A stretch of DNA of 20,221 nucleotides. It comes from Oscillospiraceae bacterium. Lineage in GTDB: Bacteria; Bacillota; Clostridia; Oscillospirales; Ruminococcaceae. Positions 6,756 to 13,475 of this stretch are shown here, piece after piece. The number at the start of each line of letters is the position of its first letter. The stretch's first letter is position 1. The stretch lies in contig JAQXNQ010000010.1 of the NCBI GenBank assembly GCA_029098085.1, positions 1 through 20,221 on the forward strand, in the 5' to 3' direction. The position numbers and the translations under genes were made by a program. The notes beneath the pieces are model-generated. The model was given only the letters and a program-made list of their open reading frames with translations. It ran no database searches and was not told the DNA's origin.

Positions 6756-7546
6756 TCGTTACCTCCGTCCAGAAAGGCATCCAGCACCCGGGCAACCTGG
6801 GGCCACCGGTCCACATAGCAGAAATGTCCGGCGCCGGGAATCCGGGCCAGGCCGGAGCCGGGAATCAGCTGCTCCATCCGCTCACCGTCGGAGATGGGGG
6901 TGGCGGTGTCGTCCTCACCCCAGAGCAGCAGGGTGGGCACCGTGACCCGGGGCATGGCCCACTCCATGCTGGTGTTGACCACCTTCACCAGAGTCTGGCG
7001 CATGAGGGGAGAAGCGTTCTGGTAGTCCGCCGAGCCGTGGGAGCGGCGGAGATTCTCCAGCGCATCGGGATAGAGGGCCCGCACCGGCTTCCAGGACAGA
7101 ATGGTCCGGGCAATCTTGTACTGCCGCTGCCGCAGCTTCTGCCGCAGGGTCTTTCTGGGCAGGATACCGGCCGCATCCATCAGCACCATCCGGGTGAGGG
7201 TGAAGGGGAGCTCGTCCCGGGCGGCGATGTCCAGCGCCACCCGTCCGCCGTGGGAATGGCCCAGCAGCATCACCTTTTCCACTCCCAGCCGGTCAATGAG
7301 CTTCAGGGTAAAATCGGCGAAATCCCGCACCTCCCAGGGCCGATCCGGCTCCGCCGTCTCACCGAAGCCGGGGAAATCCGGCGCGATGACCCGGCGGCGG
7401 ACGCTGAGCCTGTCGATGATGCTGCGGTACAGGGAGGAGCTGGCTCCCCATCCGTGCAGCAGCAGCACGGTCTCGTCAAAGGCGCCCGGTCTTTCGGGGC
7501 CCTGATCCATATAAAAAACATTCAATCCGTCAATTTCAATACGCAT
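6752..7546 (-). CDS. Alpha/beta-fold hydrolase
   Basis: 264 aa. Classic alpha/beta hydrolase fold: oxyanion-hole HGWG (31-34), nucleophile elbow GHSHGG with Ser98, acid Asp213 in WGEDD, and His241 in GAGHF; the triad is complete. There is no signal peptide, so it is probably cytoplasmic. Substrate cannot be read from the sequence. It is first in the cluster with the membrane MurF-like ligase (4-nt ATGA overlap) and ddl, so it may act on a cell-wall precursor or a small ester or amide linked to it (inference). Start ATG at 7546 has an AAGGG site 8 nt upstream; the frame is open further upstream but with no better site. Confidence 0.88.
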   Translation of the reverse strand: MRIEIDGLNVFYMDQGPERPGAFDETVLLLHGWGASSSLYRSIIDRLSVRRRVIAPDFPGFGETAEPDRPWEVRDFADFTLKLIDRLGVEKVMLLGHSHGGRVALDIAARDELPFTLTRMVLMDAAGILPRKTLRQKLRQRQYKIARTILSWKPVRALYPDALENLRRSHGSADYQNASPLMRQTLVKVVNTSMEWAMPRVTVPTLLLWGEDDTATPISDGERMEQLIPGSGLARIPGAGHFCYVDRWPQVARVLDAFLDGGNE

Positions 7547-7607
7547 TCTGTCATCCCTTCCGCAGAGGCGTTCGGCGCCCCTGCCTGGAAAAATCTGTTC
7601 CATTTAC

Positions 7608-7616
7608 AGAATAGCA
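7608..7616 (-). promoter_or_regulatory. Possible extended -10 for the hydrolase-Mur ligase-ddl operon
   Basis: The minus strand reads TGCTATTCT about 60 nt before the hydrolase start. No convincing -35 is seen (TTCTTT about 17 nt upstream). Weak call; read-through from the tRNA is blocked by the terminator just upstream, so some promoter is needed here. Confidence 0.35.
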
Positions 7617-7684
7617 GAAACCGGCGGGAAAAAGAAGCGTTTTTTGAGATTTTTCCGGCGGAATCTGCATTTTCGGCAACAAAG

Positions 7685-7713
7685 AAGCCCCGGTCCGGTC
7701 TGGACTGGGGCTT
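7685..7713 (-). terminator. Terminator of the tRNA-Lys transcript
   Basis: Arms 7707-7713 and 7685-7691 (AAGCCCC/GGGGCTT) with an inner GTCC/GGAC helix, directly after the tRNA 3' CCA and followed on the minus strand by CTTTGTT. Confidence 0.8.
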
Positions 7714-7714
7714 T

Positions 7715-7790
7715 TGGTGAGCCATCGGAGGCTCGAACTCCGGACCCTTTGATTAAAAGTCAAATGCTCTGCCAACTGAGCTAATGGCTC
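7715..7790 (-). tRNA. tRNA-Lys (anticodon UUU)
   Basis: 76 nt including an encoded 3' CCA (7715-7717). Acceptor stem GAGCCAT/ATGGCTC, D arm GCTC...GAGC, anticodon stem TTTGA/TCAAA with loop CTTTTAA (anticodon TTT at 7755-7757), 5-nt variable loop, T arm CGGAG-TTCGAGC-CTCCG, discriminator A. All arms pair perfectly. Single gene with its own promoter and terminator. Confidence 0.98.
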
Positions 7791-7801
7791 ACAACACATT
7801 T

Positions 7802-7830
7802 AGTATAGCAAAGCAAGAAGCGCTTGTCAA
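7802..7830 (-). promoter_or_regulatory. Sigma-A promoter of tRNA-Lys
   Basis: TTGACA (7825-7830), 17-bp spacer, TATACT (7802-7807), placing the start a few nucleotides before the tRNA 5' end at 7790. Confidence 0.92.
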
Positions 7831-7855
7831 GGGTTTCGGAGCAAAAAAGTCGGAC

Positions 7856-8437
7856 TCATTCTGCATTTTCCAGTCCAGAAAGGCACATGACGACCAGACC
7901 GAGGCTGGCGTCCTCCCGGCCCTCCGGCCGGACAAGCTGCAGATCCAGACGGCTGGGCACCGCCGCGTCCTCTGCCTCCCAGCCGGCTTCGCTGCAGAGC
8001 AGCTGTCCGCCGCTTTGCCGCTGCCGGACGGCGTCATACTCCGCCCTGTCCGGCTCGCCGTACAGGGTGGTGAGGGCGTCGTTCATCGAGTCAAACAGCT
8101 TTCCCATGGAGGATGCGTCGTCGGTCTGCAGCAGGCTGACGCACCACAGGCCGCCGTCATGGAGAAACTGGAGCTGCAGCACCCAGTCCTCCCCGCCATA
8201 GGAAACGTCCCGCACCTCGTAGGTCACATCCTCATCCGAAACGATCACCGCTTTGTCCAGCGTCCAGCCGCCGGCGGCCTCCGCTTCCTCCACCGTCATG
8301 CCCCAGGCAAGGCCGGGACAGACAAAGGCGCCGCTCTCATCCTGAAACCGCTCCAGTCCGGTGACCTTCGCTTCTCCGCATCCGCCGAGGGTCGGCAGCA
8401 TGGCCGCAGCCAACAGCACGGCAAACCATCTTTTCAT
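7856..8437 (-). CDS. Putative lipoprotein of unknown function
   Basis: 193 aa. N-terminus MKRWFAVLL followed by a hydrophobic stretch and a lipobox LGGC with Cys20, so it is predicted to be lipid-anchored on the outer face of the membrane. The remainder is acidic with no family I recognise. It has blocks WGMTVEEAEAAGGW and, later, MNDALTTLYGEPD, a pattern seen in small Gram-positive lipoproteins that measure or bind something outside the cell, but no function can be given. Start is the ATG at 8437, 6 nt after GGGGAG; the ATG at 8443 abuts the site. It has its own promoter. No clear terminator follows; the tRNA promoter begins 26 nt after the stop. Confidence 0.82.
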   Translation of the reverse strand: MKRWFAVLLAAAMLPTLGGCGEAKVTGLERFQDESGAFVCPGLAWGMTVEEAEAAGGWTLDKAVIVSDEDVTYEVRDVSYGGEDWVLQLQFLHDGGLWCVSLLQTDDASSMGKLFDSMNDALTTLYGEPDRAEYDAVRQRQSGGQLLCSEAGWEAEDAAVPSRLDLQLVRPEGREDASLGLVVMCLSGLENAE

Positions 8438-8480
8438 ATCCATCTCCCCTTTCGGTCACAGATTTGTTTCCTGCACCTTC

Positions 8481-8509
8481 ATCATAGCAGACTCATAGGG
8501 AAATGTCGA
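8481..8509 (-). promoter_or_regulatory. Promoter of the lipoprotein gene
   Basis: TCGACA (8504-8509), 17-bp spacer, TATGAT (8481-8486) with a TGn extension. About 35 nt before the start codon region. Confidence 0.82.
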
Positions 8510-8557
8510 TACACCGTGCAAAAACTACTGTATTTTTGACAAAAACTAAGGCAGCTC

Positions 8558-9379
8558 TTACCGCTTTTCCTCTCCCTCGTCCGAGGGCAGCACCCCCATC
8601 TGCCGCCGGTAGACCCGGGAAAAATAGGACAGGCTCCGGAATCCGCTCATGGCGGCGCTTTCGCTGACGTTGTACTTTCCGCTGGCAATCAGGCGGCGGG
8701 CGTTGCTGCAGCGAAGAAAATTGATGTAGTCCACCACCGTCCGGCCGGTGAGGGCCTTGAATTCCCGGCAGAAATAGTACTTGCTGAAGCCCACATAGTT
8801 GCAGAGCTGATCCACCGTCACCGGTTCGGCGAAATGGGCCCGCAGATAGCTGACCGCCCGCTTCACCATCTCGTTGCGGCGGCTGTCTCCCGGCGAAAGG
8901 GCGTCCCCCGGCGCGGCGTACAGCCTGCAGCAGCGGATCAGCAGCCGCAGGCTCAGGGCCTTGACCTCTTCCTTATAATAAGGGGGCTGCTCCTCCATCT
9001 CCCGGACGATGGCCTGCCAGCACTCCCGGATCCGGCTGTCGCTGACCACCAGCGTGAACTGCTTGTCCCCCACCGGCACGCCGAAGCCGTCGCAGAAGCT
9101 CTTGTCCACGATCAGGCAGTAGTACCGACACCGGGGGCTGACCGGCTGCACCGTATGGATGCAGTTGGAGCTGAAAATCACCACGTCCCCGGTTCTGGCC
9201 GTGCCGGACACGCCGCTGCAGCTGACCTGGCACTCCCCCTCGATACAATACAGAAGCTCCAGACTTTCATGCCAGTGGGAAAGGAAAGGCGGGTCCTCCT
9301 GCCGCCGCACATCCAGATGGAAAATGATCGGAAAATTCGGGTCAGGATGAATATGGGTCTCGTAGGTCGAAAGCTGCAT
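8558..9379 (-). CDS. AraC family transcriptional regulator
   Basis: 273 aa. N-terminal cupin-like effector domain (about 10-110) with HWHESLELLYCIEGECQV and GDVVIFSSNCIHTVQP, typical of sugar-sensing AraC proteins. C-terminal double helix-turn-helix at 170-268 (VTVDQLCNYVGFSKYYFCREFKALTG; then VSESAAMSGFRSLSYFSRVYRR). It probably controls the divergent sugar operon at 9579 in response to a sugar or derivative; the facing, overlapping promoters support that. Start ATG at 9379 with AAAGGAGG 8 nt upstream; the frame is open further 5' but runs through the promoter region. The very end (MGVLPSDEGEEKR) replaces the usual P.xYR tail of the family. Confidence 0.93.
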   Translation of the reverse strand: MQLSTYETHIHPDPNFPIIFHLDVRRQEDPPFLSHWHESLELLYCIEGECQVSCSGVSGTARTGDVVIFSSNCIHTVQPVSPRCRYYCLIVDKSFCDGFGVPVGDKQFTLVVSDSRIRECWQAIVREMEEQPPYYKEEVKALSLRLLIRCCRLYAAPGDALSPGDSRRNEMVKRAVSYLRAHFAEPVTVDQLCNYVGFSKYYFCREFKALTGRTVVDYINFLRCSNARRLIASGKYNVSESAAMSGFRSLSYFSRVYRRQMGVLPSDEGEEKR

Positions 9380-9443
9380 GGCATCTTCCTCCTTTTCAAA
9401 GTCAAAAAAGCAAGATCGTGATAAGAAGAGGCAAATTACCCCC

Positions 9444-9473
9444 TTTACATTCCTGTCCGTTTTATTATATAAT
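9444..9473 (+). promoter_or_regulatory. Promoter of the sugar operon
   Basis: TTTACA (9444-9449), 18-bp spacer, perfect TATAAT (9468-9473). The start of transcription would be near 9480, giving a ~100-nt leader. The -10 lies in a 16-bp palindrome (9461-9476) shared with the opposite promoter. Confidence 0.88.
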
Positions 9474-9493
9474 AAAAGTGGACTGGCCGTCAA
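9464..9493 (-). promoter_or_regulatory. Promoter of the AraC regulator gene
   Basis: On the minus strand TTGACG (9488-9493), 18-bp spacer, TATAAT (9464-9469). It overlaps the plus-strand promoter at the -10, so the two should exclude each other. Confidence 0.82.
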
Positions 9494-9539
9494 TGGAATC
9501 GTGCGTTTGGACGGAATTTTTCCGCACGGACAGACGGCC
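9485..9539 (+). promoter_or_regulatory. Nested inverted repeats in the sugar-operon leader (operator or mRNA hairpin)
   Basis: Outer arms GGCCGTC (9485-9491) and GACGGCC (9533-9539); inner arms CGTGCG (9500-9505) and CGCACG (9523-9528). A further 7-bp inverted pair TGTCCGT (9454-9460) and ACGGACA (9526-9532) brackets the -10. Plausible regulator sites, or a leader hairpin; not decidable here. Confidence 0.5.
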
Positions 9540-9578
9540 GCAGACTGTTTCAACTCTACACAGGAAAGGGACGATCTT

Positions 9579-10421
9579 ATGTACGATTTTTCCATTGGCG
9601 TTATGCTGGAATCCTTCAAGCAGCCCATCCCCGTGGCTCTGAAAAAGGCCCGGGAAATCGGCGCCTCCGGCATTCAGGTGTACTCCACCTACGGTGAGCT
9701 GGCCCCTGAGAATCTGACCGGCGAAAAGCGGAAGGAATTCCTGGACATGGTTCGCGCGGAAGGGCTGGTCATCTCCGCTCTCTGCGGCGACCTGGGCCAC
9801 GGCTTCGGCGACAAGGAGAAGAACCCCGAGCTGATCGAGCGCTCCAAGCGGATTCTGGATCTGGCCAAGGAGCTGGGCACCGACGTGGTCACCACCCACA
9901 TCGGCGTGGTTCCCGCTGATCCCACCCATGACCGCTACAAGATCATGCAGGAGGCCTGCTTCCAGCTGGCTCAGTACGCCGATTCCCTGCAGGCGCATTT
10001 CGCCATCGAAACCGGCCCCGAGGAGGCCAAGACCCTGAAGGGCTTCCTGGACGGCCTGCACTCCACCGGCGTGGCCGTCAACCTGGATCCCGCCAACTTC
10101 GTCATGGTCACCGGCGACGACCCCGCGAAAGCGGTCTACACCCTGAAGGACTACATCGTGCACACCCACGCCAAAGACGGCAAGCGCAACTACTACCGGG
10201 CTCCCGAAGAGGTCTACGGCCTGGTGGAGGCCGAGATGCTGGCCAGCCCCTCCTTCATCGAGCTGCCTCTGGGCGAGGGCAGCGTGGACTTCAAGAACTA
10301 CCTCAAGGCGCTGGACGAGATCGGCTACCACGGTTTCCTGACCATCGAGCGCGAGGTGGGTGACAATCCCGAAAAGGACATCCGCACCGCCGTGGATTTC
10401 CTGAACAACCTGATCAAGTAA
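9579..10421 (+). CDS. Sugar phosphate isomerase/epimerase-like TIM barrel
   Basis: 280 aa, AP_endonuc_2/xylose-isomerase-like TIM barrel. Likely metal ligands: E144 (IETGPE), D170 (NLDPANF), H197 (HTHAKD) and E257 (TIEREV); H107 (THIG) is the usual barrel histidine. Such enzymes isomerise or epimerise sugars, keto-inositols or 3-keto sugars in the cytoplasm; the substrate is not readable. The start is the ATG at 9579 with a GGAAAGGG site 8 nt upstream. First gene of the operon, 24 nt before the oxidoreductase. It is only distantly similar to the two paralogues at the operon's end. Confidence 0.88.
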   Translation: MYDFSIGVMLESFKQPIPVALKKAREIGASGIQVYSTYGELAPENLTGEKRKEFLDMVRAEGLVISALCGDLGHGFGDKEKNPELIERSKRILDLAKELGTDVVTTHIGVVPADPTHDRYKIMQEACFQLAQYADSLQAHFAIETGPEEAKTLKGFLDGLHSTGVAVNLDPANFVMVTGDDPAKAVYTLKDYIVHTHAKDGKRNYYRAPEEVYGLVEAEMLASPSFIELPLGEGSVDFKNYLKALDEIGYHGFLTIEREVGDNPEKDIRTAVDFLNNLIK

Positions 10422-10445
10422 ACAGACGAAAGGAAGCAAAAACCC

Positions 10446-11510
10446 ATGAGCAAAATCAAAGTCGCCGTCATCGGCACCGGAAGCATCTCCAACGAGCACA
10501 TCCAGGCCTACCTGAAGAACCCCAACGTGGAGCTGTACGCCTTCTGCGACATCAATGAAAAGCAGCTGCACATGATGGCCGAGAAATACGGCGTCACCCG
10601 CACCTACACCGACAAGGACGTCATGCTCAGAGAGCTGCCCGAGATCGACGCCGTCAGCGTCTGCACCTGGAACAGCCAGCATGCCCCCTGCACCATCGCC
10701 GCCCTCAACGCCGGCTGCCACGTCATCTGCGAAAAACCCATGGCCACCTGCGCCGCTGAGGCCGAGGAGATGAAGGCCGCCGCCGAGAAAAACGGCAAGC
10801 TGCTGATGATCGGTTTCGTCCGCCGCTACGGCAACGACTGCAAGATCGTCAAGGACTTCATCGACAACGGCTACTTCGGCGACCTGTACTACGGCAAGGC
10901 CACCTATCTCCGCCGTAACGGCGCTCCCGGCGGCTGGTTCGGTGACAAGTCCCGCTCTGCCGGCGGTCCCCTGATTGACCTGGGCGTCCATGTCATCGAC
11001 CTGACCCGCTACCTGCTGGGCAATCCCAAACCCGTTTCCGTCTACGGCGCGACCTTCTACAAGCTGGCCAACCGTCCTGGCCTGAAGGGCGTTGTCAAGG
11101 GCCATGTATCCGCCGGTGCTTCTGAAAATGACATCTTCGACGTGGAAGATCTGGCCACTGCCATGATCCGCTACGACAACGGCGCCGTGGTCTCCATCGA
11201 GGCTGCCTTCTCCCTGAACCTGAAGCACGACGAGGGCACCATCCAGCTGTTCGGCACCAAGGCCGGCGCCAAGCTGGATCCCGAGCTGGAGATGTACACC
11301 AACCTCAACGACTACATGGCCAACGTTCAGCTGACCACCCCCACCGCCCTGAGCTTCGACGGCCTGTTCGCCAACGAGATCAACCACTTCGTGGACTGCG
11401 TCATCAACGGCACCCCCTGCAAGTCCCCTGCCGAGGACGGCATCACCCTGATGAAGATTCTGGACGCCATTTACGAGTCCGCCCGCACCGGCCACGAGGT
11501 CGTGCTTTAA
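10446..11510 (+). CDS. Gfo/Idh/MocA family NAD(P)-dependent oxidoreductase
   Basis: 354 aa. Rossmann fold with GTGSIS (10-15), the family's EKP motif with K97, and the catalytic D178-x3-H182 (LIDLGVHVID), so it should be active. The family oxidises or reduces a sugar, polyol or glycoside hydroxyl (for example inositol, or C3 of a hexose) with NAD(P). An AAAGGAAG site precedes the ATG. Flanked by TIM-barrel isomerases, it probably makes the keto-sugar that they process or restores it (inference). Confidence 0.93.
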   Translation: MSKIKVAVIGTGSISNEHIQAYLKNPNVELYAFCDINEKQLHMMAEKYGVTRTYTDKDVMLRELPEIDAVSVCTWNSQHAPCTIAALNAGCHVICEKPMATCAAEAEEMKAAAEKNGKLLMIGFVRRYGNDCKIVKDFIDNGYFGDLYYGKATYLRRNGAPGGWFGDKSRSAGGPLIDLGVHVIDLTRYLLGNPKPVSVYGATFYKLANRPGLKGVVKGHVSAGASENDIFDVEDLATAMIRYDNGAVVSIEAAFSLNLKHDEGTIQLFGTKAGAKLDPELEMYTNLNDYMANVQLTTPTALSFDGLFANEINHFVDCVINGTPCKSPAEDGITLMKILDAIYESARTGHEVVL

Positions 11511-11533
11511 TCGTTTCCCAAGCCGCCGCTTCT

Positions 11534-11556
11534 CCCCGCCGGGCTTTCCGGCGGGG
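11534..11556 (+). other. Intercistronic GC-rich hairpin
   Basis: Perfect 9-bp stem CCCCGCCGG/CCGGCGGGG, 5-nt loop, no U tract. It is too far from a terminator to stop transcription, but may protect the upstream mRNA end or set a lower level of the downstream genes. Confidence 0.75.
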
Positions 11557-11579
11557 CATCATAGAAAGGATGGATTTCC

Positions 11580-12446
11580 ATGAAATTTTCCGTCAGCATT
11601 TACAGCTTCATGCAGTACCTGCGGGATGGCCGCATGACCCCTGCCGACTGCATCGTCAAGGCCAAGGAAATGGGCTTTGACGCCATCGAATTCGTAGACT
11701 TCGTTTTCCCCGAGGGCGAGGATCCCGTGGAGTTCGCCAGAAAGATGCGGGCCGTTGCCGATGAGCAGGGTATGGCCATCTCCAACTTTGCCGTAGGTGC
11801 GAATCTGCTCGACGGCGACGTGGCCGCAACCATCGCCAAGGTCAAGCAGAAGATCGACCTGGCCGAGATCATGGGCTGCCCCACCCTCCGGCACGACGTC
11901 GCAAACGCTCCCGCCGCTCCCACCTGGAAGGGCTATGACACCGTGGTGGAGCAGCTGGCTGAAGCCTGCCGCGAAATCACCGAGTACGCCAAGACCAAGG
12001 GCATCAAGACCATGACCGAGAACCACGGCTACTTCTCTCAGGACAGCCTGCGGGTGGAAAAGCTCATCAACACGGTGGCCAATGACAACTTCGGCCAGCT
12101 GGTGGACATGGGCAACTTCCTCTGCGCCGACGACGATCCGGTGCTGGCTGTGGGCCGCTGCGCCCCCTACGCCTTCTACGCCCATGCCAAGGACTTCATC
12201 GTCAAGAGCGGCAACGGCACCAATCCCGGTGAGGGCTTCTTCCCCTCCAGAGGCGGCAACTATCTGCGGGGCACCATCATCGGCCACGGCGACGTGCCGG
12301 TGGTACAGTGCCTGCGCGCTCTGAAGCTTGCCGGCTATGACGGCTACATCGCCATCGAATTCGAGGGCATGGAGGACTGCATCCAGGGCATTTCCATCGG
12401 TCTTGCCAACCTGAAGAGATACGTCGCCGAGGTGTACGGCGCCTGA
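11580..12446 (+). CDS. Sugar phosphate isomerase/epimerase (paralogue A)
   Basis: 288 aa TIM barrel of the AP_endonuc_2 family. Probable metal ligands E147 (TENHG), D176 (LVDMGNF), H202 (AHAKDF) and E260 (AIEFEG). An AGAAAGGA site lies 9 nt before the ATG. Third gene of the operon, after a GC hairpin. Very similar to the next gene, from the TENHG motif to the C-terminus in particular. Its substrate is unknown; a role in keto-sugar isomerisation or 3-keto-glycoside breakdown is inferred from the oxidoreductase upstream. Confidence 0.9.
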   Translation: MKFSVSIYSFMQYLRDGRMTPADCIVKAKEMGFDAIEFVDFVFPEGEDPVEFARKMRAVADEQGMAISNFAVGANLLDGDVAATIAKVKQKIDLAEIMGCPTLRHDVANAPAAPTWKGYDTVVEQLAEACREITEYAKTKGIKTMTENHGYFSQDSLRVEKLINTVANDNFGQLVDMGNFLCADDDPVLAVGRCAPYAFYAHAKDFIVKSGNGTNPGEGFFPSRGGNYLRGTIIGHGDVPVVQCLRALKLAGYDGYIAIEFEGMEDCIQGISIGLANLKRYVAEVYGA

Positions 12447-12493
12447 TTTTTCATCATGTGATCTGCATGTGCAAAACGGAAAGGATGATTGCC

Positions 12494-13363
12494 ATGAAAT
12501 TTGCTGTCAGCTCCTGGAGCTTCATGCAGTACATCCGGGCCGGCCGGATGGATTACCCCGACTGCATCGCCAAGGCGAAGGAAATGGGCTTTGACGCCAT
12601 TGAGTTCGCCGCCTTCCCGGAGGGCGTGGATCCCATTGAGTACGCCAAAATGCTCCGCGCCGAAAGCGACCGGGTGGGCATTCCCATCTGCAACTTTGCC
12701 GTGGGCGCCGATTTCCTGAACGGCAGCGACGGCGACACCGCTGCCGAAATCGCCAAGGTCAAGACGCTGGTGGACGCAGCCGAGATCATGGGCTGTCAGA
12801 CCCTGCGGCATGATGTGACCGGCGGCCCCCGCCCCCGCACCTGGCAGGGCTATGACACGGTGGTCGGAAAGCTGGCGGACGCCTGCCGGGAAATCACCGA
12901 ATATGCCAAAGCCAAGGGCATCAAAACCATGACTGAAAACCACGGTCTGTTCTCCCAGGACAGCCTGCGGGTGGAAAAGCTCATCAACACGGTGGCCAGC
13001 GACAACTTCGGCCAGCTGGTGGACATGGGCAACTTCCTCTGTGCCGACGATGATCCGGTGCTGGCGGTGGGACGCTGCGCTCCCTACGCCTTCTATGTCC
13101 ACGCCAAGGATTTCATCATCAAGAGCGGCAACAGCGCCGATCCCGGCGAGGGCTTCGCCCTGACCAGAGGCGGCAATTTCCGCCGCGCCACCATCATCGG
13201 CCACGGCAGCGTGCCGGTGGTGCAGTGCCTGCGTGCTCTGAAGAGCGCCGGCTATGACGGCTATATCGCCATCGAGTTTGAAGGCATTGAAGACTGCATC
13301 GAAGGCATCCGCATTGGCCTTGACAACCTGAAGCACTATGTCGCCGAGGCCTACGGCGGCTGA
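12494..13363 (+). CDS. Sugar phosphate isomerase/epimerase (paralogue B)
   Basis: 289 aa, same family and ligand set as its neighbour (TENHG, LVDMGNF, VHAKDF, AIEFEG). The start is the ATG at 12494, 8 nt after GGAAAGGA; an in-frame ATG at 12485 is against that site. Forty-seven nt separate it from paralogue A. The two differ mostly in the N-terminal half (substrate-facing loops, e.g. the segment around VDFVFPEGED versus AAFPEGVD) and in a patch near residues 215-230, which may mean different substrates or steps. Last gene of the operon; hairpins follow. Confidence 0.9.
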   Translation: MKFAVSSWSFMQYIRAGRMDYPDCIAKAKEMGFDAIEFAAFPEGVDPIEYAKMLRAESDRVGIPICNFAVGADFLNGSDGDTAAEIAKVKTLVDAAEIMGCQTLRHDVTGGPRPRTWQGYDTVVGKLADACREITEYAKAKGIKTMTENHGLFSQDSLRVEKLINTVASDNFGQLVDMGNFLCADDDPVLAVGRCAPYAFYVHAKDFIIKSGNSADPGEGFALTRGGNFRRATIIGHGSVPVVQCLRALKSAGYDGYIAIEFEGIEDCIEGIRIGLDNLKHYVAEAYGG

Positions 13364-13384
13364 GTTTTCCACAATTTGACCTGA

Positions 13385-13413
13385 AGACCGGGGAAGAACC
13401 CCCGCCCCGGTCT
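13385..13413 (+). other. Hairpin downstream of the sugar operon
   Basis: 9-bp perfect arms AGACCGGGG/CCCCGGTCT (13385-13393 and 13405-13413), 11-nt loop, followed by GAAAAAC rather than Ts. Not a terminator by itself; probably shields the 3' end before the terminator that follows. Confidence 0.6.
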
Positions 13414-13420
13414 GAAAAAC

Positions 13421-13463
13421 AACGAGCCCCCTTTTTCCGACAGACGGAGAAAGGGGGCTCGTT
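13421..13463. terminator. Bidirectional terminator between the sugar operon and the ABC operon
   Basis: 14-bp arms AACGAGCCCCCTTT (13421-13434) and AAAGGGGGCTCGTT (13450-13463), with a further 3 bp inside. On the minus strand it is followed by a T-rich run (TTGTTTTTC), and on the plus strand by TTTGCTT. It separates convergent operons and probably serves both. Confidence 0.9.
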
Positions 13464-13475
13464 TGCTTGAACCGA

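Noticed and set aside
7820..7875. Terminator after the lipoprotein gene
   Set aside because: Only a 5-6 bp GGACT/AGTCC stem, 11-nt loop and a T run; too weak to call.
9465..11495. Minus-strand open frame opposite the isomerase and oxidoreductase genes
   Set aside because: Same reason: antisense shadow with low-complexity valine/glycine-rich translation.
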